DNA from: CAVUEG01 sp963740525
GTDB lineage: Bacteria; Actinomycetota; Actinomycetes; Propionibacteriales; Nocardioidaceae
NCBI GenBank assembly: GCA_963740525.1
Contig: CAVUEG010000006.1
Location: 496,001 to 560,000 of the forward strand
DNA: 64,000 bases
Direction of reading: 5' to 3'
Shown here: one piece after another, positions 44,009 through 51,750 of the stretch
Numbering within the stretch: position 1 is the stretch's first letter
Layout: each line of letters begins with the position of its first letter
Translations under genes and position numbers: made by a program
Notes under the pieces: generated by a model
Told to the model about the DNA's origin: nothing
Seen by the model: the letters and a program-made list of their open reading frames with translations, nothing else
Database searches by the model: none

Positions 44009-45616
44009 ATGATCGGCATTCGGTATCGCAGCGTCACGGCGCTGACGCTTGTAACTCTCGCCCTGGTCGCTGCTCCCGCTACGGCGGGCATGAACGGCCA
44101 GGCCCGCGAGCTCGCTCCGCGCAGCGAGTTCACGATGGCGGCAGACGGCTCCAGCGGGCTCTCCGCTGACGGAGCCGGCATTCCCAACATCGACTCGGTG
44201 AAGTCGACGATCCGCACGTACTACGGGGCGACGAACGGCATCGCCGACAAGGAGTCCTCGCCGTACATCGACGAGATGAAGAACATCCAGGACGCCCAGT
44301 GGGGCTACCTGGTCAACGCGTACTACGACGCTATCGACGCCGGCAAGCAGCCGGCCATCGTCTTCGACGCGGACGACACGACGCTGTGGACCTACGACAT
44401 GGAGGATGCGGCGATGAAGTTCAACTTCGACCCGACCCTCCAGAACGAGTGGGTCCAGGACAAGCGCTTCCCGGCCACCCCCGGGATGGTCCGCTTCGTC
44501 AACCGGGCCGCACGCCTCGGGTTCGCGATCTTCGGCATCACCGGCCGCAAGGCCAACCAGGAGGCCGCGACCGTCGAGAACCTCGACGAGGTCGGCTACA
44601 CGCCGTTCGACGCCGACAACTTCTACACGAAGTGGAACAGCGGGGACACCCCGCCGGCGTACGTCACCTGCGCGGACATGGCGAAGTGCACCACCGTGGA
44701 GTACAAGGCCAACACCCGCAAGCACATCGAGGAGGACCTCGGCTACGACATCGTCCTCAACGTGGGCGACCAGTGGTCCGACCTGCAGGGTGGGTACGCC
44801 GACAAGGCGCTCAAGCTGCCGAACCCGACGTACTTCCTGCCCAGTCCCGACCTGGACGGCACTCCGGCGGACGCCGAGTTCTCTCCTCGAACCCACTTCA
44901 CGATGGCTCCGGACGGCTCCAGTGGGGCCACGGAGGGCGGCGAGGGCATCCCGAACATCGACTCGGTGAAGTCCACGATCCGCACCTACTACGGCGCCGA
45001 CTCGGCCGGGATCGCCAACAAGGAGGCCTCGCCCTACATCACGCAGATGACGCGCTTCGCCGACAAGTTCGCCCCGATGGTGAGGTACCGCTGCGCCACG
45101 ATGAAGTCGCACCACAAGCACCCCGCGGTGGTCTTCGACGCCGATGACACCACCCTGTGGACCTACGACATGGAGGACGGGGCGATGAAGTTCGACTTCA
45201 ACCCCACCCTGCAGAACGAGTGGGTCCAGGACGAGCGCTTCCCCGCGACGCCGAAGATGAACCGCGTCGTGGCCGCTGCCGTGAAGGGGGGCTGCCGAGT
45301 GTTCGGCCTCACGGGCCGCAAGGACGACCAGAAGCAGGCCACCATCGAGAACCTCAACCAGTTCTACGGTGGCGTCTTCAAGCCGCGCTTCTACTACACC
45401 AAGTGGACCGGTGTCGGCGACAGCCAGCAGCCGTCGTACATCACCTGCGCGGCGGTCAAGTGCACGACGATCGAGTACAAGTCGCAGACCCGTGCACACA
45501 TCGAGGACCTCGGCTACCGGATCGCCTTCAACTTCGGCGACCAGTTCAGCGACCTGATCGGCGGCCACGCCCGTCGGCCGGTGAAGCTGCCGAATCCGAC
45601 GTACTACCTGCCCTGA
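44009..45616 (+). CDS. secreted acid phosphatase with two tandem HAD domains
   Basis: A 535-residue protein with a signal peptide (1-27) and two homologous HAD class IIIB acid phosphatase domains, about 30-280 and 292-535. Each keeps the catalytic aspartates (D120/D122 in domain 1, D377/D379 in domain 2, both FDADDTTLWTYDMED) and the final acidic motif (GDQWSD at 253-258 and GDQFSD near the end). Each domain starts with the same IPNIDSVKSTIRTYYG block. Family members are usually one domain of 220-300 residues that dephosphorylate nucleotides or sugars outside the cell. The duplication is tandem and both sites look active. The end overlaps rimI tail to tail by 13 bases. Confidence 0.88.
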   Translation: MIGIRYRSVTALTLVTLALVAAPATAGMNGQARELAPRSEFTMAADGSSGLSADGAGIPNIDSVKSTIRTYYGATNGIADKESSPYIDEMKNIQDAQWGYLVNAYYDAIDAGKQPAIVFDADDTTLWTYDMEDAAMKFNFDPTLQNEWVQDKRFPATPGMVRFVNRAARLGFAIFGITGRKANQEAATVENLDEVGYTPFDADNFYTKWNSGDTPPAYVTCADMAKCTTVEYKANTRKHIEEDLGYDIVLNVGDQWSDLQGGYADKALKLPNPTYFLPSPDLDGTPADAEFSPRTHFTMAPDGSSGATEGGEGIPNIDSVKSTIRTYYGADSAGIANKEASPYITQMTRFADKFAPMVRYRCATMKSHHKHPAVVFDADDTTLWTYDMEDGAMKFDFNPTLQNEWVQDERFPATPKMNRVVAAAVKGGCRVFGLTGRKDDQKQATIENLNQFYGGVFKPRFYYTKWTGVGDSQQPSYITCAAVKCTTIEYKSQTRAHIEDLGYRIAFNFGDQFSDLIGGHARRPVKLPNPTYYLP

Positions 45617-46086
45617 CCGGGCCGGCACCCGTCCCCTGCATCTGCTGGGGTGAGCGGGCGCCGTAGCACGATCGCATCGGCGCCGTCGCGGTAGTAGCGG
45701 CGGCGCCGGTCGATCTCCGCGAAACCCTCGGCCGCGTAGAAGCGCAAAGCAGCCGTGTTGGCGGCGCTCACCTCCAGCAGCATCTGGTGGGCGCCGCCTT
45801 CGCATGCCCGTCGGGACACCTCGGCCAGCAGTGCCGTGGCGATCCCGTGGCGCCGATGCGCGGCTGAGACCGCGATCCGCTGAAGGTCGACGGAGTCACC
45901 TGACTGCCAGGTGATCGCGTAGCCGACGACCTCCTGACCGACCAGGGCCACGGTGCCGATGCGCTCCGGAGCGGCCAGCTCCTCACGGACCTGGCCCACC
46001 GACCAGGCGTCGTTCTCGAACACGACCGCCTCCAGGGCGGCCATCGACTCGACGTCCCGTTGAGCCGCCGGTCGCAGCTCGATCAC
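45604..46086 (-). CDS. rimI: ribosomal protein bS18 alanine N-acetyltransferase
   Basis: A 160-residue GNAT enzyme in its usual place after tsaB. The acetyl-CoA loop is AAHRRHGIATALLAEV and the C-terminal AAEGFAEIDRRRRYYRDGADA with its tyrosines is typical of RimI. It acetylates the N-terminal alanine of S18 or other proteins. The start overlaps the tsaB stop by 4 bases. Confidence 0.88.
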   Translation of the reverse strand: MIELRPAAQRDVESMAALEAVVFENDAWSVGQVREELAAPERIGTVALVGQEVVGYAITWQSGDSVDLQRIAVSAAHRRHGIATALLAEVSRRACEGGAHQMLLEVSAANTAALRFYAAEGFAEIDRRRRYYRDGADAIVLRRPLTPADAGDGCRPGQGR

Positions 46087-46736
46087 CGGGCGGTGACCCG
46101 CTTGGGCTGGTGCGGCTCCATGACGTCAGGACGCCGCAGGTAGAGCGGCTCCGGATCGAGCAGCTCCGCGCGCTCCTGTGCGACGACGTCCGCGAGCACC
46201 GCGGCGGACGGGTGCTGGGGGCCGGAGGAGCGCGGGAAGTGGTCGGGGTACAGGTGGGCGCCTGCGCCGACGACCACCAGGTCGGTGGTGATCTCAGCCG
46301 GCTTCGTGACGTGCGGTCCGTCCAGCCGGTTGCCGTCCCCGTCGTACGCCGCCCAGTAGACCTCCTTGCGCCGGGCGTCCGTGGCGACCACGAAGCCGCG
46401 CTCGCGGGAGTCGACCGACCCGAGGTCGAGCGCCTCGCACGCCATCACGTCCAGCGAGCAGACGCCGTACACCGGAACCTCGAGCACCGCGCCGAGGGTG
46501 CGGGCGGTGACGACACCCACCCGGAGCCCGGTGAAGGGGCCGGGGCCGACGCCGACGGCGATCGCCGTGAGGTCCTGGCGGACGGCACCAGCGTCGGCCA
46601 GCACCCGCTCGATGGCCGGCGCGAGGAGCTCCCCATGTCGCATTCCGACCTCGGAGTCCGAGTGCGCGACGATCCGCTCACCGTCATGCAGGGCGACGGT
46701 GACGTACGGGGTTGCGGTGTCGAAAGCCAGCAGCAC
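46083..46736 (-). CDS. tsaB: t6A complex scaffold protein TsaB
   Basis: A 217-residue YeaZ-family protein starting MLLAFDTATPYVTVALHDG, with VGVGPGPFTGLRVGVVTA in the first half. It has the actin-like fold but lacks the metal-binding histidines of TsaD. TsaB binds TsaD and TsaE to form the t6A-modifying complex. It lies 9 bases after the TsaE fusion gene. Confidence 0.92.
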   Translation of the reverse strand: MLLAFDTATPYVTVALHDGERIVAHSDSEVGMRHGELLAPAIERVLADAGAVRQDLTAIAVGVGPGPFTGLRVGVVTARTLGAVLEVPVYGVCSLDVMACEALDLGSVDSRERGFVVATDARRKEVYWAAYDGDGNRLDGPHVTKPAEITTDLVVVGAGAHLYPDHFPRSSGPQHPSAAVLADVVAQERAELLDPEPLYLRRPDVMEPHQPKRVTAR

Positions 46737-46745
46737 GGGACGAGG

Positions 46746-47678
46746 CTACGCGAGGCCGTGGTCCAGCAGCCGACCCAGTCCGGCCCGGCGCCAGCGCTCG
46801 CCGACCGGAGAGAGACGCACATGGCGCAGGTCGGAGTCGACCGCGCCCCGGGTGCGAGTCAACGCGATCTCCAGTCGGTCCTCGGCCAGCCCCTCGGCCA
46901 GGCCCTCACCCCACTCCACGACGGTCACGGCTTCGTCGAGCGAGGTGTCGAGATCGAGGTCGTCGAGCTCGTCCAGGCCCGACAGCCGGTAGGCGTCGAC
47001 ATGGACGAGAGGCGGCCCGCCTCGCAGCGCCGGGTGGACCCGGGCGATCACGAATGTCGGCGAGGTGACCGGCCCACGGACCCCGAGCCCCTCGCCCAGG
47101 CCCTGGGCGAAGGTGGTCTTTCCCGCGCCCAGGTCGCCGGTCAGGATCACCAGGTCCCCTGCGCGGAGCTCGGCGGCCAGGCTTCGAGCGAGGTCGCGGG
47201 TCGCCTCGGCGGATCCCACGTCGACGTCGGTCGGGAAGAGCCGGGTCAGGGTCAGGTTCGGGCCGTTCCGGTCGCTGACGGAGTACCCGAGACGCTGCCA
47301 GAAGTGCACGGTCTCCGGGAGCTCCACGCGCGCCGCGACCTGGACGCCTTCACGACCACGGTCGTGGGCGACGCCCTCGGCCGCCGCGACCATGAGCGCC
47401 CCGGTCCCGTGGTGCTGACGTTCCGGGCGCAGACACACGCGGCGCAGGGCCAGGAGGTCGCCGAGGTCCTCGAAGACCAGGCCGCCGACCACCCGGTCGC
47501 CGTCCCGGACGACGAGCCCCCCGGACGTGTCCAGTGCAGCGCCGAGACTCGCCGCGGTCTCCGCGAGCGCCGGGGCCGGAGGGTCGAGCGGCGGGCGTGA
47601 CCCGAAGGCAGTACTGATCACGTCCAGCAGGGCGTCCGCTTCGCCGCCGGTCGCCGGCTCGATCCGGACCTCGCTCAT
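46746..47678 (-). CDS. tsaE: GNAT acetyltransferase - TsaE ATPase fusion
   Basis: A 310-residue fusion. Residues 1-147 are a GNAT acetyltransferase (acetyl-CoA loop LRPERQHHGTGALMV, then FWQRLGYSVSD). Residues 150-310 are TsaE, with P-loop GDLGAGKTT (181-189), VTSPTFVIA and VHVDAYRL, and the Walker B region VTVVEWGEGL. TsaE is normally a free 150-residue protein. The ATPase drives turnover of the TsaBD complex. The joint position suggests one polypeptide: no stop or start lies between. The ATG at 47678 overlaps the upstream hydrolase gene by 4 bases. The GNAT substrate is unknown; a separate RimI is encoded next door. Confidence 0.88.
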   Translation of the reverse strand: MSEVRIEPATGGEADALLDVISTAFGSRPPLDPPAPALAETAASLGAALDTSGGLVVRDGDRVVGGLVFEDLGDLLALRRVCLRPERQHHGTGALMVAAAEGVAHDRGREGVQVAARVELPETVHFWQRLGYSVSDRNGPNLTLTRLFPTDVDVGSAEATRDLARSLAAELRAGDLVILTGDLGAGKTTFAQGLGEGLGVRGPVTSPTFVIARVHPALRGGPPLVHVDAYRLSGLDELDDLDLDTSLDEAVTVVEWGEGLAEGLAEDRLEIALTRTRGAVDSDLRHVRLSPVGERWRRAGLGRLLDHGLA

Positions 47679-48739
47679 GTGCGGATGTCGGCGGTGTCGG
47701 AGACGAGCTTCTCGAGGGTCTCGCTGACCAGCTCGTGCCGCTCGAGGATCACCATGTGACCCGCGGACTCCGCCTCGACCAGGCGCGCATCGGGCAGCAT
47801 CGAGGCCATCTTCCGGCTGTGCCCGATCGAGGTCAGCCGGTCCCGCGTCCCGCACACGATCACCGTCGGCACGTGCACGAACGCCTCGAGTACGGCGAAC
47901 TTGTCGAGCACCTCGAAGTTGGGGAAGAACTCCGCGAGCACGTCGAACGACGTGCGCGAGAGCATCTGGTCGACGAACGAGACGTACTCGGCCGGAACCT
48001 TGTCCCCGAACGCGAACCGGTCGGTGATCACGAACCCGATGTCCGACCCCGCGCGGCGAGCGCGATCCACCAGTGAGGGCCCATGGGCGAGCGCCGCCAT
48101 CGCCCGGGTGGCGAACTGACCACCGATCCAGTCGGGCACGAAGGGCAGCACCATCCGGGCGGGACGCAGGCCGCCGGCCGTCGTCGAGACCAGGGCGACT
48201 CCGGCGACGCGCTCGCTGAAGAGCTCGGGGTAGCTCTCGGCGAACGCCATGATCGTCATCCCGCCCATCGAGTGCCCGACCAGCACGACGGGACCGTCGG
48301 GGACGACGTGGTCGAGGACCGTGTGCAGGTCGTCCCCGAGCTGGTCGATGGTCGCGTGCCCCGGAGACGAGCGCTGGGACCGTCCGTGCGACCGCTGGTC
48401 GTAGAAGACCATCCGCCGGCTTCCTCGGAAGTGCGCACGCTGGAAGTGCCAGCAGTCCAGGTTGAGGGCGTAGCCGTGGATGAAGACGAGCGTCGGCGCG
48501 ACCGCGGTCCCGGGCCCGACATCCTCGGGTTCGTCGAGCTCATCCACCTCGACGTGCAGGCCGACTCCATCGGCGCAGGTCACGGTCAGGGCGTCCGAAC
48601 GCAGCGATCCAAGGTCCCGGACGTCGCCGACCCGGCGCTGGATCCGGCGCCGCTCGAGTGCTCCGGCTGCGGCGCCGGCACCGGCGAGGCCGGCAGCGGC
48701 GGCAACAGCTGCCAGAGCGAACCTGCTTCGTCTGGTCAC
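47675..48739 (-). CDS. alpha/beta hydrolase
   Basis: A 354-residue protein with an N-terminal hydrophobic segment (about 5-28), either an anchor or a signal, and an alpha/beta hydrolase domain. The oxyanion motif is FIHGYALNLDCW, the nucleophile elbow GHSMGGMT, and the late AGHMVILERH holds the catalytic histidine. It sits between alr and tsaE in a chain of 4-base overlaps; an equivalent alpha/beta hydrolase is found at this place in many actinobacteria. The substrate is unknown. Confidence 0.85.
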   Translation of the reverse strand: MTRRSRFALAAVAAAAGLAGAGAAAGALERRRIQRRVGDVRDLGSLRSDALTVTCADGVGLHVEVDELDEPEDVGPGTAVAPTLVFIHGYALNLDCWHFQRAHFRGSRRMVFYDQRSHGRSQRSSPGHATIDQLGDDLHTVLDHVVPDGPVVLVGHSMGGMTIMAFAESYPELFSERVAGVALVSTTAGGLRPARMVLPFVPDWIGGQFATRAMAALAHGPSLVDRARRAGSDIGFVITDRFAFGDKVPAEYVSFVDQMLSRTSFDVLAEFFPNFEVLDKFAVLEAFVHVPTVIVCGTRDRLTSIGHSRKMASMLPDARLVEAESAGHMVILERHELVSETLEKLVSDTADIRT

Positions 48740-49990
48740 GGGGTCTCCTCCCTGTCGACATGTCTGCGCCGCATCCGGCCTCCGATCCTGGTCACGATCT
48801 CGTAGCTGATCGTGCCGGTCACCTCGGCCCAGTCCTGTGCCGTGGGCTCCCCGTGCTCGCCCGTCCCGAAGAGGACCACCTCGTCGCCCGCGGCCACCTC
48901 GAGGTCACCGACGTCGATCACGATCTGGTCCATGCAGACCCGACCGAGCACGTGCCGGCGTGCGCCGCCGACCTGGACGGGCCCGACCGAGGAGGCATGG
49001 CGGGGCACACCGTCGCCGTAGCCGACCGGCACGACACCGAGCGTGGTCGCCTCCGGAGTCACCCAGGTGTGACCGTACGACACACCCTCCCCGGCGCCGA
49101 CCCGCTTCGTCGAGCGCCAGACGTGCCCGGGCCGTCATGGCGGGGATCAGGCCCAGCCGCTCGGCACTCACCACCGCGGGAGCGGGGCTCAGTCCGTACG
49201 TCGCGATGCCGCAGCGGACCAGGTCGAACCGGGCACTGGGCCGCGGCGGCGCCACCGGCAGAGTTGCGCAGGTGCCTGACCTCGGGCGTGAGCCCGGAGG
49301 CCTCGGCCACCTCGAGTGCTGCTCGGAAGGCGCGCTCCTGGGCGTCGTTGGCGGGGTGCTCAGGCTCGTCGCTGCACGCGAAGTGGGACCAGAGGCCGGT
49401 GATGCGCAGCCGCCCGTGACGCTCCAGCGCCGCGGCATGGGCCACGAGTCCGGGCCACTCGTCGAGGGTGGCACCACCTCGGGAGAGTCCCGGTGTCGAC
49501 CTTCAGCTGGACCCGCGGGACTCCGGTGGCGGTCGCAGTGATCTCGTCGAGCTCGGCGACGGTGTACGCCGTGACGTCGACGTCGGCCGCCACCGCCGCC
49601 GGGTAGTCCTCCCCCGGCACCCCGAGCCAGCAGAGCAGCCGTCCGGTGTCGCCGGCTTCTCGGAGAGCGAGCGCCTCGTCGATGGTCGCCACCCCGAGCC
49701 ATGTGGCGCCGCCCTGACGCGCGGCCTGCGCGGCCTGGAGCATCCCGTGCCCGTAGCCGTCGGCCTTGACCACGGCCATCACCTCGACAGCGCCGTCTGG
49801 GCCGTCTGGGCCGTCTGGGCCGTCTGGGCCGGACGGGCCGGCCGTCTGGGCCGGACGGGCCGTCTGGGCCGTCTGGGCCGTCTGGGCCAGTCGGGGGAGC
49901 CGCCACCAGCTCCCGGAGCCGGCGTACGTTGTGCCGGATCGCGCCGAGGTCGATGACGAGCTCCGCGCGCGCTGGGTCCGGTCCGGTCAT
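48736..49990 (-). pseudogene. alr: alanine racemase with four apparent frame breaks
   Basis: From ATG 49990 (good GGAAGGA site) the pieces together spell a PLP-dependent alanine racemase: RAELVIDLGAIRHNVRRLREL, then MAVVKADGYGHG with the PLP lysine, SRGGATLDEWPGLVAHAAAL, SARFDLVRCGIATYG, KRVGAGEGVSYGHTW with the catalytic tyrosine and GRVCMDQIVIDVG. Breaks are at a 4-base remnant inside a 9-bp tandem repeat (49837-49840), an extra G near 49492, one extra base near 49258 and one near 49096. The enzyme supplies D-alanine for the cell wall and is usually essential, so a truly dead copy would need a second alr elsewhere. Confidence 0.85.
49792..49894 (-). repeat. 9-bp tandem repeat in alr encoding Gly-Pro-Asp
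   Basis: Eleven 9-bp units (plus-strand consensus GCCGTCTGG, variants GCCGGACGG and GCCAGTCGG) interrupted by a 4-base partial unit GCCG at 49837-49840. On the coding strand each unit reads Gly-Pro-Asp (or Ser/Thr). The stretch lies between the first helix of the racemase and the PLP-lysine strand, where the family has only a few residues. Confidence 0.9.
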
Positions 49991-50014
49991 GACGGCGTCA
50001 TCCTTCCAGAAGGC

Positions 50015-51400
50015 TCATGCGAGCAGGGCAGCCGCCACGGCCGGGATCGCCTGGGCCACGAGGTCGGCCCGCAGCGGTCCCCCTTCACCGGCGTACGACG
50101 CCGCCGCCCCGTGCAGCCACGATGCCGCCGAGGCCGCGTCGAACGGGGTCAGGCCGGCCGCGAGCAACGCGCCGACCAGACCTGCCAGCACATCCCCCGC
50201 GCCGGCCGTGGCAAGCCACGGCGTGCCTGTGGTGGTCACCCGGACCCGCCCGGCGGGGTCGGCGATGATGCTGTGCCGACCCTTGAGCAGGACGACGGCG
50301 GCGTACGCCTCCGCAGCCCTGCGGGCGTGGGAAAGCTGGTCGGCCTCGACCTCGGACCGGTCGACCCGCAGCATCGCTGCGAGCTCTCCCGCGTGCGGTG
50401 TCAGCACGGCCGGGACTGCCAGCGGCGGCTGGACGTGGGCGAGCGCGTCGGCGTCGACCACCAGCGGAACGCCGTCGGCCAGCGAGCGCGACAGCAGGTC
50501 AGCACTCTGGTCCGAGCCACCGGAACCCACGACCCAGGCCTGGACCCGCCCGGATCCGGGCACGACCTCGGGATGCGCCGCGAGCACCGCCTCGGACGCT
50601 CCCCCGTCGTAGCGAACCATGCCCGCGAAACCGGAGCCCGCCCCAGCCACGCTGAGCACGCCGGCCCCGGGGAAGTCTGCCGAGCCGGTTCGTACGCCGA
50701 CGACGCCGCGGGTGTACTTGTGGTCGAAGGGCCGGGGCACGGGCAGGAGAGCGGCCACGTCGGCCCACTGGAGCGCCGTCGCTGCCGGCTCGGGGAGGTC
50801 GTCGAGGCCGAGGTCCACCAGATGCACCGCCCCGCATGCCAGGGCGCCGGGGTCGACGAGATGCGTGACCTTGTGCGTCCCGAAGGTCACCGTCACCTCT
50901 GCGGTCACGTGTGCCCCGTCCACCCGCCCCGTGTCGACCTCGAGACCCGAAGGCGTGTCGACGGCCACCACCGGGACGCCGGCGAACGCTGCGAGAGCCG
51001 CGACCGCGTCCTCTCGCAGCCCGGGCCGGCCGCCGATGCCGACGATGCCGTCCACGACCACCTCCGGACGACGGACCGCGGCGGTGTCGGCGGCGATCCG
51101 GCCGCCGGCAGCGCGCAGCGCACGGAGGCCCTCCTGGTGGGCCTTCGCCGGATCCAGGAGAACCGCATCCACGGCGACACCACGGCGGGCCAGGACCGCC
51201 CCGGCGTACAGGGCGTCCCCGCCGTTGTCACCCGAGCCGACGAGCAGCACCACGGTGCGGCCGTAGGCAGAGCCCATCAGGTCGATCACCGCCGAGGCCA
51301 GTCCGGAGGCGGCGCGTTGCATGAGCGTTCCCGCGGGCAGGCGCGCCATCAGCGCGGCCTCCGCCGACCTGACCTGCTCGACCGTGTGCGCGCTCCGCAT
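50015..51400 (-). CDS. nnr: bifunctional NAD(P)HX epimerase / dehydratase
   Basis: A 461-residue fusion of two metabolite-repair domains. Residues 1-215 are the YjeF_N epimerase (VLLVGSGDNGGDALYAGAVL, then VVDGIVGIGGRPGL and AVDTPSGLEVDTG). Residues 220-461 are the ribokinase-like ADP/ATP-dependent dehydratase with VVGSGGSDQSA, VLTPHAGELAAML, VLLKGRHSII and ATAGAGDVLAGLVGAL. It restores hydrated NAD(P)H. It overlaps acpS by a single base and is upstream of alr by 24 bases. Confidence 0.93.
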   Translation of the reverse strand: MRSAHTVEQVRSAEAALMARLPAGTLMQRAASGLASAVIDLMGSAYGRTVVLLVGSGDNGGDALYAGAVLARRGVAVDAVLLDPAKAHQEGLRALRAAGGRIAADTAAVRRPEVVVDGIVGIGGRPGLREDAVAALAAFAGVPVVAVDTPSGLEVDTGRVDGAHVTAEVTVTFGTHKVTHLVDPGALACGAVHLVDLGLDDLPEPAATALQWADVAALLPVPRPFDHKYTRGVVGVRTGSADFPGAGVLSVAGAGSGFAGMVRYDGGASEAVLAAHPEVVPGSGRVQAWVVGSGGSDQSADLLSRSLADGVPLVVDADALAHVQPPLAVPAVLTPHAGELAAMLRVDRSEVEADQLSHARRAAEAYAAVVLLKGRHSIIADPAGRVRVTTTGTPWLATAGAGDVLAGLVGALLAAGLTPFDAASAASWLHGAAASYAGEGGPLRADLVAQAIPAVAAALLA

Positions 51401-51750
51401 CAGGACTCCAGGACGACCATTGCGGAGGCGATTCCGGCATCGTGCGAGAGCGAGAGATGTATCGAGCCGACCCCCAGGTCATTGGCGCGCGCCAGCACAC
51501 TGCCACGGACCTCGAACTGCGGACGTCCCGAGGACTCGATGACCACCTCGGCGTCGTGCCAGGCCAGGCCCGCGGGTGCACCGAGTGCCTTGGCGAGCGC
51601 CTCCTTGGCCGCGAAGCGGGCGGCGAGCGAGGCTCCCGAACGGCCACCTTCGGCCGGCGTGAAGAGTCGCTCGCGCAGGCCAGAGGTGCGCGCCAGTGAG
51701 TCCTCGAAGCGCGCGATGTCGACCACGTCGATGCCGACGCCGATGATCAT
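51400..51750 (-). CDS. acpS: holo-[acyl-carrier-protein] synthase
   Basis: A 116-residue AcpS. The magnesium-binding aspartate is in GVGIDVVDIARF and the glutamate in RFAAKEALAKALG; the end VVIESSGRPQFEVRG... SLSHDAGIASAMV is standard. It loads 4'-phosphopantetheine from CoA on acyl carrier protein. Its ATG follows directly on the glmS TAG with no gap. Confidence 0.94.
   Translation of the reverse strand: MIIGVGIDVVDIARFEDSLARTSGLRERLFTPAEGGRSGASLAARFAAKEALAKALGAPAGLAWHDAEVVIESSGRPQFEVRGSVLARANDLGVGSIHLSLSHDAGIASAMVVLES

Noticed and set aside
42860..45805. 981-residue minus-strand open frame
   Set aside because: Only the first third is tsaD; the upstream part is antisense to the phosphatase gene, with composition typical of high-GC shadow frames.
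49792..49894. CRISPR-like array
   Set aside because: Units are 9 bp, contiguous and coding; there are no spacers and no cas genes.
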